A DNA stretch of 64,000 nt from Bacillus fungorum. Lineage in GTDB: Bacteria > Bacillota > Bacilli > Bacillales > Bacillaceae_G. The stretch spans positions 1-64,000 of the forward strand of contig NZ_NWUW01000021.1 of NCBI RefSeq assembly GCF_002746455.1, given 5' to 3'. The position numbers and the translations under genes were made by a program. The notes under the pieces were generated by a model, which did no database searches, was not told the DNA's origin, and saw only the letters and a list, made by a program, of their open reading frames with translations. Positions 16,226 through 29,073 of this stretch are shown here, piece by piece (positions within the stretch are counted from its first letter, which is position 1; each line of letters begins with the position of its first letter).

Positions 16226-17011
16226 ATGGCTGGTTCTACATTAACGGTTAAAGACTTACACGTATCAATTGATGGCAAAGAAATTTTAAAAGGTGTAAAC
16301 CTTGAAGTAAAAGGTGGAGAAATCCACGCAATTATGGGACCTAACGGAACAGGTAAATCAACTTTATCTTCTGCAATTATGGGTCACCCAAAGTATGAAG
16401 TAACAGAAGGTAGCATCATCATCGACGGTGAAGATGTATTAGAAATGGAAGTAGACGAGCGTGCACAAGCAGGTCTATTCCTAGCAATGCAATATCCAAG
16501 TGAAATTAGCGGAGTAACAAACGCTGACTTCTTACGTTCTGCAATTAACGCACGTCGTGAAGAAGGCGATGAAATTTCTCTTATGAAATTTATCCGTACA
16601 TTAGATAAAAACATGGAATTCCTAGAAATGGATCCAGAAATGGCACAACGTTACTTAAACGAAGGTTTCTCTGGTGGAGAGAAAAAACGTAACGAAATTC
16701 TTCAATTAATGATGATTGAGCCAAAAATCGCAATCTTAGACGAAATCGACTCAGGTCTTGATATCGATGCATTAAAAGTTGTATCTAAAGGTATTAACGA
16801 AATGCGCGGCGAAGAGTTCGGTTGCCTAATGATTACGCATTACCAACGTTTATTAAACTACATCACTCCAGACTTCGTTCACGTTATGATGAACGGTCGT
16901 ATCGTTAAATCTGGTGGCCCTGAGCTTGCACAGCGTCTAGAAGCTGAAGGTTACGACTGGATTAAAAAAGAATTAGGTATTGAAGACGAAACAACAGAGC
17001 AAGAAGCGTAA
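16226..17011 (+). CDS. sufC: Fe-S assembly ATPase SufC
   Basis: A 261-residue ABC-type ATPase of the SufBCD scaffold. Walker A GPNGTGKST near residue 38, signature FSGGEKKRNEI near residue 151, Walker B IAILDEIDSGLDID. Soluble, with no membrane partner, as expected for SUF. It is the first gene of sufCDSUB, the order found in Bacillus. ATG 16226 has TGGAGG upstream. Confidence 0.97.
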   Translation: MAGSTLTVKDLHVSIDGKEILKGVNLEVKGGEIHAIMGPNGTGKSTLSSAIMGHPKYEVTEGSIIIDGEDVLEMEVDERAQAGLFLAMQYPSEISGVTNADFLRSAINARREEGDEISLMKFIRTLDKNMEFLEMDPEMAQRYLNEGFSGGEKKRNEILQLMMIEPKIAILDEIDSGLDIDALKVVSKGINEMRGEEFGCLMITHYQRLLNYITPDFVHVMMNGRIVKSGGPELAQRLEAEGYDWIKKELGIEDETTEQEA

Positions 17012-17026
17012 GAGAGGAGCATAAAC

Positions 17027-19960
<2,934 letters not shown>

Positions 19961-20008
19961 TGTTAAAGGTTCCTAAAAACGAGGTTATCTAAGGAGGGAC
20001 ACACCAAC

Positions 20009-21406
20009 ATGGCGAAGCAACTGCCAGATATCGGCGATTATAAATATGGTTTCAAAGACAAAGACGTTTCGATTTTCCGTGCTGGACGCGGTTTAACAAA
20101 AGAGATCGTTGAAGAGATTTCACGTATGAAAGAAGAACCACAGTGGATGTTAGACTTCCGTTTAAAATCACTGGATAAGTTCTATGAAATGCCAATGCCA
20201 CAATGGGGCGGCGACTTAAACGACTTAGATTTCGATGAAATTACGTACTACGTAAAACCATCTGAGAAATCTGAGAAGTCTTGGGATGAAGTACCTGATG
20301 AAATTAAAGCAACATTTGATAAATTAGGTATTCCAGAAGCTGAGCAAAAATATTTAGCTGGCGTATCTGCACAGTACGAATCTGAAGTTGTATACCACAA
20401 CATGAAAGAAGACCTAGAAGCTCTAGGAATCGTCTTCAAAGATACAGATAGCGCATTAAAAGAGAACGAAGATATTTTCCGTGAGCATTTCGGAAAAGTA
20501 ATCCCACCAACAGACAACAAATTCTCTGCATTAAACTCTGCAGTTTGGTCTGGTGGATCATTCATCTACGTTCCAAAAGGTGTGAAAGTTGATACACCAC
20601 TTCAAGCGTATTTCCGTATTAACTCTGAAAATATGGGACAATTCGAGCGTACGCTTATCATCGTAGACGAAGGCGCACACGTACACTACGTAGAAGGTTG
20701 TACAGCACCTGTTTACACTACTAACTCACTTCACAGTGCGGTAGTAGAAATCATCATTAAGAAAGATGCATATTGCCGTTATACAACAATCCAAAACTGG
20801 GCGAACAACGTATATAACCTAGTTACAAAACGTGCGGTTTGTGAAGAAAACGCAACGATGGAATGGATTGACGGTAACATCGGATCTAAATTAACGATGA
20901 AATACCCAGCAGTTATCTTAAAAGGCGAAGGCGCTCGTGGTTTAACATTATCTATCGCGATTGCTGGTAAAGGCCAACACCAAGATGCTGGTGCGAAAAT
21001 GATTCACTTAGCACCAAACACGTCTTCAACAATCGTTTCTAAATCGATTGCGAAGCATGGTGGTAAAGTAACTTACCGTGGTATCGTACACTTCGGACCA
21101 AAAGCGAAAAACTCTCGCTCTAACATCGAGTGTGACACGTTAATCATGGATAACCAATCTACATCTGATACAATTCCTTACAACGAAATCAAAAACGATT
21201 ACGTTTCACTTGAGCATGAAGCGAAAGTATCGAAAGTATCAGAAGAACAATTATTCTACCTAATGAGCCGCGGTATTTCTGAGCAAGAAGCTACAGAAAT
21301 GATCGTAATGGGCTTCATTGAGCCATTCACTCGCGAACTTCCAATGGAATACGCAGTTGAAATGAACCGCCTAATCAAGTTTGAGATGGAAGGTTCTATT
21401 GGTTAA
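20009..21406 (+). CDS. sufB: Fe-S cluster scaffold SufB
   Basis: A 465-residue SufB of normal length, last gene of the operon. It has the conserved [26 protein letters not shown] and [20 protein letters not shown] regions. It assembles [4Fe-4S] clusters with SufC and SufD in the cytosol. ATG 20009 follows AAGGAGGGACAC. Its stop is immediately followed by a dispersed repeat. Confidence 0.97.
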   Translation: MAKQLPDIGDYKYGFKDKDVSIFRAGRGLTKEIVEEISRMKEEPQWMLDFRLKSLDKFYEMPMPQWGGDLNDLDFDEITYYVKPSEKSEKSWDEVPDEIKATFDKLGIPEAEQKYLAGVSAQYESEVVYHNMKEDLEALGIVFKDTDSALKENEDIFREHFGKVIPPTDNKFSALNSAVWSGGSFIYVPKGVKVDTPLQAYFRINSENMGQFERTLIIVDEGAHVHYVEGCTAPVYTTNSLHSAVVEIIIKKDAYCRYTTIQNWANNVYNLVTKRAVCEENATMEWIDGNIGSKLTMKYPAVILKGEGARGLTLSIAIAGKGQHQDAGAKMIHLAPNTSSTIVSKSIAKHGGKVTYRGIVHFGPKAKNSRSNIECDTLIMDNQSTSDTIPYNEIKNDYVSLEHEAKVSKVSEEQLFYLMSRGISEQEATEMIVMGFIEPFTRELPMEYAVEMNRLIKFEMEGSIG

Positions 21407-21410
21407 ATAG

Positions 21411-21668
21411 AAATGCGGAGCCGACTGTTCAGACCCGTTGGCTAAGGTTCTTTCGCACAGAAGATGCTTTTTATCTTCTGGTGCGGAAGGTTCTTAGACA
21501 TGAGGGGCTAGGAGGCGAAGCTGGACAATATTTAAAGTGGAAGCGGCTCGTCCAGAATGTGAGGGGGATGGAGCTTCTGACGTAGAGACGCTTTTTGCCT
21601 CATAGGAAGAAGTGAAGCCACCGAACATTCTAGCCGCTGGAACTGGATAATATTTAAAGTGGAAGCGC
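21411..21668 (+). repeat. Dispersed hairpin repeat, copy B
   Basis: Module 1 (about 21411-21525) then module 2 (about 21535-21650), both inverted relative to copy A, so the module order differs from that expected by simple inversion. Direct repeats AATATTTAAAGTGGAAGCG at 21528 and 21650 bracket module 2 at about 123-bp spacing. It starts only a few bases after the sufB stop. bcr-type repeat of the B. cereus group (class known; subtype not assigned). Confidence 0.8.
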
Positions 21669-21692
21669 CCTGCTGTGCAGGGCGCTTTTTTA
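21664..21692 (+). terminator. Terminator of the suf operon region
   Basis: AAGCGCCCTG/CAGGGCGCTT arms with T6, located after the repeat. Confidence 0.9.
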
Positions 21693-22193
21693 TGTTGTGT
21701 AAGTTTGGCTTGGTTCAGGTCAGTTTAGGATACCCGGGTAGGTGTTCGGTTAAATGTATCAGCGATTATTTTAATATATAGAAAATTCAGCGAATAAAAG
21801 GGGTTAGTTGGTAGATCAACTACCCGTAAAACCCCCACTGATTATTAGTTGAAATTTATTTACTTTATGTAAAAAAAACTTCGTTTATTATTAATCTTAT
21901 TACCTTACAAAAGTGTAAGTATTTTAACATTGACGCTACCTATTAGGTGTAACTATAATTGTTACATGTGGTTGGTGTATATTATAACTGTGGTAACTTA
22001 CTGTAAGTGTGTTTTTTCAATTCTTTTCGGAATAATGTTTAAATAGGTATACTAGTATTTTTTTCTGATGTAGTGATACCAACTCACTATACCTCCCTTT
22101 AAACTAAGGAATATTTTACCGCAACAAATTTCGGTGTATAAAAATAAATAATATATTTACCAACCGCAAAAAAATTTAGAGGTGTAAAATTTG
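21693..22193 (+). other. Long AT-rich leader before the secreted repeat protein
   Basis: About 500 bp with no gene. It includes TTACATGTGG/TGGTAACTTA-type short inverted motifs and several TATAAT-like stretches. A promoter is expected, but I cannot pick one with confidence. Confidence 0.35.
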
Positions 22194-23702
22194 ATGAAAA
22201 ATAAACTTATTGCAGCAGGAATTGTTACAGGAGCCTTACTATCATATCCATCTAATATTTTTGCTGATTCTATTTCTAAAGTGATTAAAATATCTCAAAA
22301 TAATATAGAACCTAGTAAACAAGTTGAGAACGCCGTAGTTGGAGTAGTAACAGATGCAGATGAATACTTTGCGATAGTTGAATATAAAGATTCTAAAGGA
22401 AATATGCAAGAAGTAGAGATAGGTTTTCCAAACGGATCAAATTCATCCTACAAAGTAGGAGACAAAGTGAATGTTGCTAATAAAGATCAATGGAAACAAC
22501 AAAAATTTGGTATGCACAATGTAACTGTTGCATCTGCGGATTTTGTTTCTAAAGTAACAGATACAGCAAAAAATAAGCCTCAAAATAATGTAGAACCTAG
22601 TAAACAAGTTGAGAACGCTGTAGTTGGGGTAGTAATAGATGCAGATGAATACTTTGCGACAGTTGAATATAAAGATTCTAAAGGAAATATGCAAGAAGTA
22701 GAGATAGGTTTTCCAAACGGATCAAATTCATCCTACAAAGTAGGAGACAAAGTGAATGTTGCCAATAAAGATCAATGGAAACAACAAAAAGTTGGTATGC
22801 ACAATGTAACCATTGCATCTGCGGATTTTGTTTCTAAAGTAACAGGTACAGCAAAAAATAAGCCTCAAAATAATGTAGAACCTAGTAAACAAGTTGAGAA
22901 CGCCGTAGTTGGAGTAGTAATAGATGCAGATGAATACTTTGCGACAGTTGAATATAAAGATTCTAAAGGAAACATGCAAACAGTAGAGATAGATTTTTCA
23001 AATGAATCGAATTCATCCTACAGAGTAGGAGACAAAGTGAATGTTGCCAATAAAGATCAATGGAAACAACAAAAAGTTGGTATGCACAATGTAACCATTG
23101 CATCTGCGGATTTTGTTTCTAAAGTAACAGGCACAGCAAAAAATAAGCCTCAAAATAATGTAGAACCTAGTAAACAAGTTGAGAACGCCGTAGTTGGAGT
23201 AGTAATAGATGCAGATGAATACTTTGCGACAGTTGAATATAAAGACTCTAAAGGAAACATGCAAACAGTAGAGATAGGTTTTCCAAACGGATCAAATTCA
23301 TCCTACAAAGTAGGAGACAAAGTGAATGTTGTTAATAAAGATCAATGGAAACAACAAAAAGTTGGTATGCACAATGTAACCATTGCATCTGCGGATTTTG
23401 TTTCTAAAGTAACAGATACAGCAAAAAATAAGCCTCAAAATAATATAGAACCTAGTAAACAAGTTGAGAACGCTGTAGTTGGGGTAGTAACAGATGCAGA
23501 TGAATACTTTGCGGCAGTTGAATATAAAGATTCTAAAGGAAATATGCAAGAAGTAGAGATAGGTTTTCCAAACGGATCAAATTCATCCTACAAAGTAGGA
23601 GACAAAGTGAATGTTGTTAATAAAGATCAATGGAAACAACAAAAAGTTGGTATGCACAATGTAACCATTGCATCTGCGGATTTTGTTTTTAAAGTGAGAT
23701 AG
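22194..23702 (+). CDS. Secreted protein of five 95-residue repeats
   Basis: 502 residues. A Sec signal peptide (1 to about 25, cleavage after IFA) is followed by five tandem units of 95 residues (285 bp) beginning near bases 22323, 22608, 22893, 23178 and 23463. Each unit reads VENAVVGVV-DADEYF..VEYKDSKGNMQ..VEI..NGSNSSYKVGDKVNV..KDQWKQQK-GMHNV, suggesting a small beta-barrel or OB-like module. There is no LPxTG, SLH or other wall anchor. Start ATG 22194 follows AGAGGTG. DNA identity between units is very high, implying recent expansion or gene conversion. Function unknown; repeat number probably varies among strains. Confidence 0.85.
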   Translation: MKNKLIAAGIVTGALLSYPSNIFADSISKVIKISQNNIEPSKQVENAVVGVVTDADEYFAIVEYKDSKGNMQEVEIGFPNGSNSSYKVGDKVNVANKDQWKQQKFGMHNVTVASADFVSKVTDTAKNKPQNNVEPSKQVENAVVGVVIDADEYFATVEYKDSKGNMQEVEIGFPNGSNSSYKVGDKVNVANKDQWKQQKVGMHNVTIASADFVSKVTGTAKNKPQNNVEPSKQVENAVVGVVIDADEYFATVEYKDSKGNMQTVEIDFSNESNSSYRVGDKVNVANKDQWKQQKVGMHNVTIASADFVSKVTGTAKNKPQNNVEPSKQVENAVVGVVIDADEYFATVEYKDSKGNMQTVEIGFPNGSNSSYKVGDKVNVVNKDQWKQQKVGMHNVTIASADFVSKVTDTAKNKPQNNIEPSKQVENAVVGVVTDADEYFAAVEYKDSKGNMQEVEIGFPNGSNSSYKVGDKVNVVNKDQWKQQKVGMHNVTIASADFVFKVR

Positions 23703-24361
23703 AAGATGTTGGGCAGGTAGCAAAGCATGGTTAGTAAGTATGTGAGAAAAAAGCTTTTTGGATGCAGTTACTGGGATTAAGGCATGCCCATCAAGCTAAG
23801 AGTGCCAAACGGAAGTGTACCTTGTGCTGCAAGTGTTGATTTAAAATAAAGTTTAACTGTTTTGATAAAATTTTATATGCTCCCCATTAGGTAGACAGAT
23901 AAAAAATAAAAATCTGTTTATTTAAGGGGAGTATTTTCTATGGCTAGAATTAAATATTCTAAAGCTGAAAAATTTGCCACTCATACCCCGAATTATTTTC
24001 GTGCCCCATTATTAATTAAGTGTAGCGGGAGACATATATTGATATAACTCTTCGGCAAATAAGGACAATTCTTGTTTTTGATGCATATTCATAAAGAGTA
24101 AATCACCCTTTATCATTAATATAAGAGAATAACGCGTCTTTAATTTTAAGAATAGTCTTAACACTTAAGACGGTGGATGTGTGGGAACACCTCCTTATAT
24201 AGATACGAATATGAAAATTTTCATGTTAAAAGAGGGATTTTTTGCTTTTTCTCACAATGCGAGTACAATGTAAAATAGCAAGAAAAGACGAAAAGTATTT
24301 ACAGGATTATTGCGTACGCATAGCGTAAATGGCAGTAAGGAACTGAGAGGAGGTTTTTTCT
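23703..24361. other. Degenerate region between the repeat protein and yunD
   Basis: About 650 bp with no intact gene. It holds a short coding relic near 23783-23849 (open frame GMPIKLRVPNG... to a TAA), the IS3-like remnant, and a small palindrome GTCTTAA-CAC-TTAAGAC (24150-24166). It looks like a junkyard of insertions between conserved suf and yun genes. Confidence 0.45.
23870..24030 (+). mobile_element. Remnant of an IS3-type element (left end)
   Basis: TGCTCCCCATTAGGTAGACAG at about 23879 resembles the left terminal repeat of IS3/IS150-type elements. It is followed by AAGGGGAG and an ATG (23940) opening with MARIKYSKAEK, like the start of an orfA, but the frame lasts only about 30 codons. 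The downstream half is missing. Assignment is from pattern memory. Confidence 0.4.
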
Positions 24362-25777
24362 CTGAATATAAATAAAGAAACAATCATCCACCTTTATCAT
24401 ACAAACGATATACATAGTCATTTTGAAAATTGGTCGCAAATTTCTCGGTTTGTACAAGGAGAGAAAAAGCGAAGACAGGAAGCGGGAGAGACTGTTTTAA
24501 CAGTAGATATTGGCGATCATGTGGATCGTTTTCATAGTATTTCGGAAGCAACGAATGGACTTGGCAATACGAAGCTTTTAAATGAGGCGTTATATGATTA
24601 TGTAACGATCGGAAATAATGAAGGAATTACGTTAGCGAAGGAGCATTTGAATCGTCTATATGATGATGCTGGATTTGAGGTGCTTGTCGCGAATTTATTT
24701 GAAAAAGAAGGTGTACGTCCAGAGTGGGCAAAGCCTTATAAATTACATACAACGACAGATGGGATTACGATTGCTTTTATCGGGTTAACGGTTGCATATC
24801 CAGAGTTTTATCAAATGTTAGATTGGCATATTGAAGATCCAATTAAACATTTAGATTCTATTTTAGAAGAAGTGCGAGATGAGGCTCATATTACAGTTGT
24901 CCTTTCTCACCTTGGAAAAAGTATGGATGAGTATATGGCAGAGCATTATGATATAGATGTCATTTTAGGGGCACATACGCACCATTTATTTGAGCGTGGT
25001 GTTCTTATGAATAATACTTTACTTTGTTGTTGTGAAAAGTGGGGACGTTATGTTGGGCACGTTCAGCTTACTGTGGATAAAGAGACGAAGAAGCTGTTGA
25101 AAAAAGACGGTAGAGCGATTAAGACAGAACGTTTAGGAGCTTATAGTAAGCCGTTATCCACAATTGAAATGCTGCAGGAAGAAAGTAAACATATTATGGA
25201 AGAGCCTGTCGTTCATTTAAAGGAATCATTACCGGTTGATTGGTTTCATGAGACGTCATTTTCTCACATGTTAGCAAATGCGCTGAAAACGTGGTGCGGT
25301 GCGGAGATTGGCATGGTGAACGCTGGTGTACTTCTTGAAGGATTAGAAGAAGGTGTTGTAACGCGCGGAGATATTCACAGAATTTGTCCACATCCAATTA
25401 ATCCATGTTTATTAAAAGTGCCCGGGAAAACGTTACGAGAAGTGATTTTGAAAGCACGTCGCCCGAATATGGAGAACCTTGAGGTGAAAGGATTTGGATT
25501 TCGTGGAAAAGTAATGGGGAAAATGATTTACGCTGGTGTAGAAGTCATTCCAGACACGATTCCTGGGAATAAAATTTTACTCGAGGATGTATTAATTAAC
25601 GGGGAATCGCTGGAATTAGATCGTATATATACGGTAGGAACGATTGATATGTTCACATTTGGCTACTTATACCCAGAGCTATCCACACTTTCTGACAAAC
25701 AATATTATATGCCAGAACTACTGAGAGATGTGTTAACAGACATGTTAATAACTCATACATCTTCCGTCAAACTATAG
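24362..25777 (+). CDS. yunD: UshA-family 5'-nucleotidase/metallophosphatase YunD
   Basis: 471 residues. The first ATG in frame (24521) would remove the essential metal motif HTNDIHSHFENW (residues about 13-24), so the gene must start upstream. An in-frame TGA at 24344 limits the choice, and GAGAGGAGG is placed 8 bp before CTG 24362, which I take as the start. Later metallophosphatase motifs are present (DIGDHVDRF, GNNEG, GAHTHH), then a 5'-nucleotidase C-terminal domain. No signal peptide, so probably cytosolic nucleotide hydrolysis. It precedes yunC as in B. subtilis. Confidence 0.9.
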   Translation: MNINKETIIHLYHTNDIHSHFENWSQISRFVQGEKKRRQEAGETVLTVDIGDHVDRFHSISEATNGLGNTKLLNEALYDYVTIGNNEGITLAKEHLNRLYDDAGFEVLVANLFEKEGVRPEWAKPYKLHTTTDGITIAFIGLTVAYPEFYQMLDWHIEDPIKHLDSILEEVRDEAHITVVLSHLGKSMDEYMAEHYDIDVILGAHTHHLFERGVLMNNTLLCCCEKWGRYVGHVQLTVDKETKKLLKKDGRAIKTERLGAYSKPLSTIEMLQEESKHIMEEPVVHLKESLPVDWFHETSFSHMLANALKTWCGAEIGMVNAGVLLEGLEEGVVTRGDIHRICPHPINPCLLKVPGKTLREVILKARRPNMENLEVKGFGFRGKVMGKMIYAGVEVIPDTIPGNKILLEDVLINGESLELDRIYTVGTIDMFTFGYLYPELSTLSDKQYYMPELLRDVLTDMLITHTSSVKL

Positions 25778-25842
25778 GCTAGTTAACTTGTAACACTCAT
25801 TTTTCTCTTGTCATACAGATAAGGAAGAGAGGAGTGTGAACT

Positions 25843-26145
25843 ATGGTTAATGTGGAGCCCATTATACTCGATAATTATACGTTTATTGCGGTTAGCGTCA
25901 AACTTCCAAAGACAAATTTGCTAGCTGTAATGAGCGATAAAGGATATATTATGTGCGGTGCATTAGATATAGGTCTTTTAAATGAGAAGTTAGGGGATCG
26001 AGGAATTATTGCTGGCCGCGCGGTTGGTGTAAGAACGATCGAACAACTTCTTGAAGCACCGCTAGAATCAGTAACGATTGAAGCCGAAGCTTTAGGTATT
26101 ACGACTGGCACAATCGGAAAAGAAGCATTATTAAAAATGAGATAA
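25843..26145 (+). CDS. yunC: YunC-family protein (DUF1805)
   Basis: 100 residues, the normal size of the DUF1805 family. Gly-rich strand pattern (MCGALDIGLLNEKLGDRGIIAGRAVGVRTIEQLLEAP). Unknown function. Strong ribosome site GGAAGAGAGGAG. It sits between yunD and yunB in the conserved order. Confidence 0.9.
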   Translation: MVNVEPIILDNYTFIAVSVKLPKTNLLAVMSDKGYIMCGALDIGLLNEKLGDRGIIAGRAVGVRTIEQLLEAPLESVTIEAEALGITTGTIGKEALLKMR

Positions 26146-26199
26146 GCATATATCGTCCCTCCTTCTTGCATAGAAATGATATAAGAAGGAGGGTTTTTT

Positions 26200-26931
26200 A
26201 TGAGTATATTTCGTTCGAAAAATTCGCGGTTTCGAAGGGGACCTATTTCCTTTCGGCACATACTGCTTATGTCGTTTATTCTTTTTATCATATTACTCGT
26301 GCAAGGATTATGGATTGTGAATAGCAGCATTCAGCCGACATTAATGAAATATGGAGAAGTAGAGACAAATAAAATGGCGACAGCGGTTATGACGAAGGCG
26401 GTAAAAGATAGAATTAATGAAGGATTCGATGTCGATTCATTAATGAAAGTACAAAATGATAAAAACGGGAAAGTATCTACAATTAATTTAAATACAAAAC
26501 AAGTAAATGAAATCGTAACGTCAACGACCACATACATAGAAAAATATTTACAGCAAGTAGAACAGGGGAATTTGAAGGGGCTCGGTATTTCTGAAAAAAA
26601 TGGGGCAACGATGGCAATTCCTTTTGGTCGTGTAACAGATAATGCGCTTCTTGGAAATATAGGACCCGACATTCCGATTGATTTCACAACGATTGGTCAT
26701 GTAAATACAGATATTAAACAAAAAATTGAACCACATGGGATCAATACGACAGCAATTCAAATTATTATGGAGATGGAAGTCACGTTGCAAGTAATTATTC
26801 CATTTCATACGAAAGAAATAACAGTAAAGCAAGACGTTCCAATTGCAACGCGTATCGTTCAAGGAGAAGTGCCTACTTATTATGGAAGCGGAAGTGTTGT
26901 TGTACCTGATAAAAAGAAAACGGATAGTTAG
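26200..26931 (+). CDS. yunB: Sporulation protein YunB
   Basis: 243 residues with one N-terminal membrane segment (about residues 24-46) and an extracytoplasmic domain. YunB is a sporulation protein expressed in the mother cell and required for normal spore formation in B. subtilis (known). The start ATG 26200 follows AGAAGGAGGG. A terminator separates it from the convergent lytH. Confidence 0.92.
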   Translation: MSIFRSKNSRFRRGPISFRHILLMSFILFIILLVQGLWIVNSSIQPTLMKYGEVETNKMATAVMTKAVKDRINEGFDVDSLMKVQNDKNGKVSTINLNTKQVNEIVTSTTTYIEKYLQQVEQGNLKGLGISEKNGATMAIPFGRVTDNALLGNIGPDIPIDFTTIGHVNTDIKQKIEPHGINTTAIQIIMEMEVTLQVIIPFHTKEITVKQDVPIATRIVQGEVPTYYGSGSVVVPDKKKTDS

Positions 26932-26944
26932 ATGAATACAAAAA

Positions 26945-26972
26945 ATAACCGTAGCACATTGCTACGGTTATC
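26945..26972. terminator. Bidirectional terminator yunB/lytH
   Basis: AACCGTAGCA/TGCTACGGTT arms between convergent genes, with A-rich and T-containing flanks. Confidence 0.8.
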
Positions 26973-27951
26973 GTTTTGTATTTGCGCGTTCTTTTCGCTC
27001 CCAAAGACTTAAATGCATGTATGGATCGAAAGCCCATTCTGTATAACCATTGTCTTTATACATGCCGAAATGTAGGTGGGGCGGGAATTTTCCAGCTGTG
27101 CCGGGAGGGCCGTAACCAGTGCTACCAACAAATCCGATTACTTTTCCAGGCTCGACAATTTGTCCAAGTTGTATTTCTTTTGAGAACCCGCCTAAGTGAG
27201 CGTAATAATGGTAATTATTATGAAGGTCGCGAATGCCGATGCGCCATCCGCCAAGACGGTTCCAGCCTTTTGTTTCAATAATGCCATAGCAAGTGGATCT
27301 TACTGGTACGCCATAGCCTGCAAAAATATCGGTTCCTTCATGAATTCTTCTTCCCCCAAAACTTCTTCCAGCACCGAAAGTACTACGGTAGCTATGGTCA
27401 CTGCGAATAGGGAGGGGAAAAGCATTTCCTTCTAAATTAATACGTCCATAATGTTTATAAATTTGGGCGTATTCGGTAATTAATTCAACTGTTTTCGCAC
27501 GTCTATAATATTCCCAAAGCATAATGTGAATGCGGTCTTCTGACGTTCCTTGTTTCTTTAAAATCGTTGCTGCTGTATGCAGAAGATCACGGTCGTTATT
27601 TGCATTTGCAAATCCATCTTTGTTACCATCTAAACCCATTCCGCCAAATAGAGAAATTGTATGGGGAAGAGTATCGTTACTATTAACAGGTCCAGCCCAT
27701 ATTTCTGGTTTGAAATAAAGAGAAATGATGGCATCTGGCTTTTTCGGAATATCTTTTCTTACGCTCCGTATATTTCTTTCATATTGATCCATTGCAGCTA
27801 AGTAATACCACGGAATGCCTGAAGATTGCTCAGTTTCTTTATATAGTGCCATGCGCTTTTCGTATATGCTTTGCTGATTATCTTCACCGTAAGCGATGTT
27901 TTGGTGGAGAAGAAAGCAAATCGAAAGCAAAATAGAAATTTTTCGAAGCAT
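26968..27951 (-). CDS. lytH: M23-family peptidoglycan endopeptidase LytH (YunA)
   Basis: 327 residues. The signal peptide (MLRKISILLSICFLLHQNIAYG) makes it exported. The C-terminal lysostaphin-like M23 domain has HEGTDIFAGYG and PHLHFGMY, the zinc ligands. LytH is an L-Ala-D-Glu endopeptidase that matures spore cortex (known for B. subtilis). The start is ATG 27951 with AAAGGAG; the longer frame to 28047 would hide the signal peptide. Position next to yunB fits. Confidence 0.92.
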   Translation of the reverse strand: MLRKISILLSICFLLHQNIAYGEDNQQSIYEKRMALYKETEQSSGIPWYYLAAMDQYERNIRSVRKDIPKKPDAIISLYFKPEIWAGPVNSNDTLPHTISLFGGMGLDGNKDGFANANNDRDLLHTAATILKKQGTSEDRIHIMLWEYYRRAKTVELITEYAQIYKHYGRINLEGNAFPLPIRSDHSYRSTFGAGRSFGGRRIHEGTDIFAGYGVPVRSTCYGIIETKGWNRLGGWRIGIRDLHNNYHYYAHLGGFSKEIQLGQIVEPGKVIGFVGSTGYGPPGTAGKFPPHLHFGMYKDNGYTEWAFDPYMHLSLWERKERANTKR

Positions 27952-28140
27952 GAAATAGACTCCTTTCACAACATCACTCTTTTTAGTGTGGGATATACGG
28001 AGTATTTCATTATAGGGAACGATTGGAAAAAATCTTAGAATCTTCATTTGAGCAAATCGCTTTCATACGTTAGAATAGATATGTTACATTGAAAGAAGCG
28101 AACACGGTAAACTATTTCATATTGTGCGGAGTTGATAACC

Positions 28141-29037
28141 ATGACAAAACAAACAGAATATAAGCGCAAGCCCGAATGGTTGAAAATTAAGTTAAACACG
28201 AATGAAAACTATACAGGCTTAAAGAAAATGATGCGTTCTAAGAATCTTCATACAGTTTGTGAAGAAGCGAAATGTCCGAATATTCATGAATGCTGGGCTG
28301 TAAGAAAAACAGCAACATTTATGATTTTAGGTGCAGTATGTACACGTGCTTGTCGTTTCTGTGCGGTTAAAACAGGCTTACCAACTGAGCTTGATTTACA
28401 AGAGCCAGAACGCGTAGCAGATTCTGTAGTACAAATGGGCTTAAAGCACGTTGTTATAACAGCGGTTGCACGTGATGATTTAAAAGACGGGGGAGCGGGT
28501 GTTTTTGCTGAAACAGTACGCGCTGTTCGTCGCAAAAATCCATTTACGTCAATCGAAGTATTACCATCTGATATGGGTGGAGTAGAAGAAAACTTAAAAA
28601 TGTTAATGGATGCAAAACCAGATATTTTAAACCATAACATTGAAACAGTACGTCGATTATCTAACCGAGTTCGCGCTAGAGCAAAATATGACCGTTCATT
28701 AGAGTTTTTACGTCGAGCGAAAGAAATGCAGCCTGATATTCCAACTAAATCGAGCATTATGGTGGGCTTAGGTGAAACAAGAGAAGATTTAATTGAAGCA
28801 ATGGATGACTTACGTGCAAACAATGTGGATATTTTAACTCTTGGACAATACCTACAACCATCTAAGAAGCATTTACCAGTTCTTAAATATTACCCACCAG
28901 CAGAATTTGCAGAGCTTAAAGAAATTGCACTTAGCAAAGGATTTAGCCACTGTGAAGCTGGTCCACTTGTGCGTTCTTCTTACCATGCGGACGAGCAAGT
29001 TCGTTCTGCGAAAGAAAAAACAGCAGAAGCTAAATAA
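28141..29037 (+). CDS. lipA: Lipoyl synthase
   Basis: A 298-residue radical-SAM enzyme inserting two sulfurs into octanoyl groups on GcvH and lipoyl domains. It has the auxiliary cluster motif [12 protein letters not shown] (about residues 40-51) and the radical-SAM motif CTRACRFC (about 66-73), plus the C-terminal RSSYHADE serine ligand. Its Fe-S demand links it to the nearby suf operon. ATG 28141 has GCGGAG upstream. Confidence 0.97.
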   Translation: MTKQTEYKRKPEWLKIKLNTNENYTGLKKMMRSKNLHTVCEEAKCPNIHECWAVRKTATFMILGAVCTRACRFCAVKTGLPTELDLQEPERVADSVVQMGLKHVVITAVARDDLKDGGAGVFAETVRAVRRKNPFTSIEVLPSDMGGVEENLKMLMDAKPDILNHNIETVRRLSNRVRARAKYDRSLEFLRRAKEMQPDIPTKSSIMVGLGETREDLIEAMDDLRANNVDILTLGQYLQPSKKHLPVLKYYPPAEFAELKEIALSKGFSHCEAGPLVRSSYHADEQVRSAKEKTAEAK

Positions 29038-29039
29038 TG

Positions 29040-29073
29040 AAAAAAAGAGAGCTAACGATTAGCTCTCTTTTTG
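29040..29073. terminator. Terminator of lipA
   Basis: AAGAGAGCTAA/TTAGCTCTCTT arms with A and T flanks; it also serves the convergent gene. Confidence 0.88.

Noticed and set aside
22443..23549. Four antisense 83-residue frames at 285-bp spacing
   Set aside because: They are reverse-strand shadows of the repeats in the secreted protein; no ribosome sites and biased composition (Phe/Ile/Tyr/Cys).
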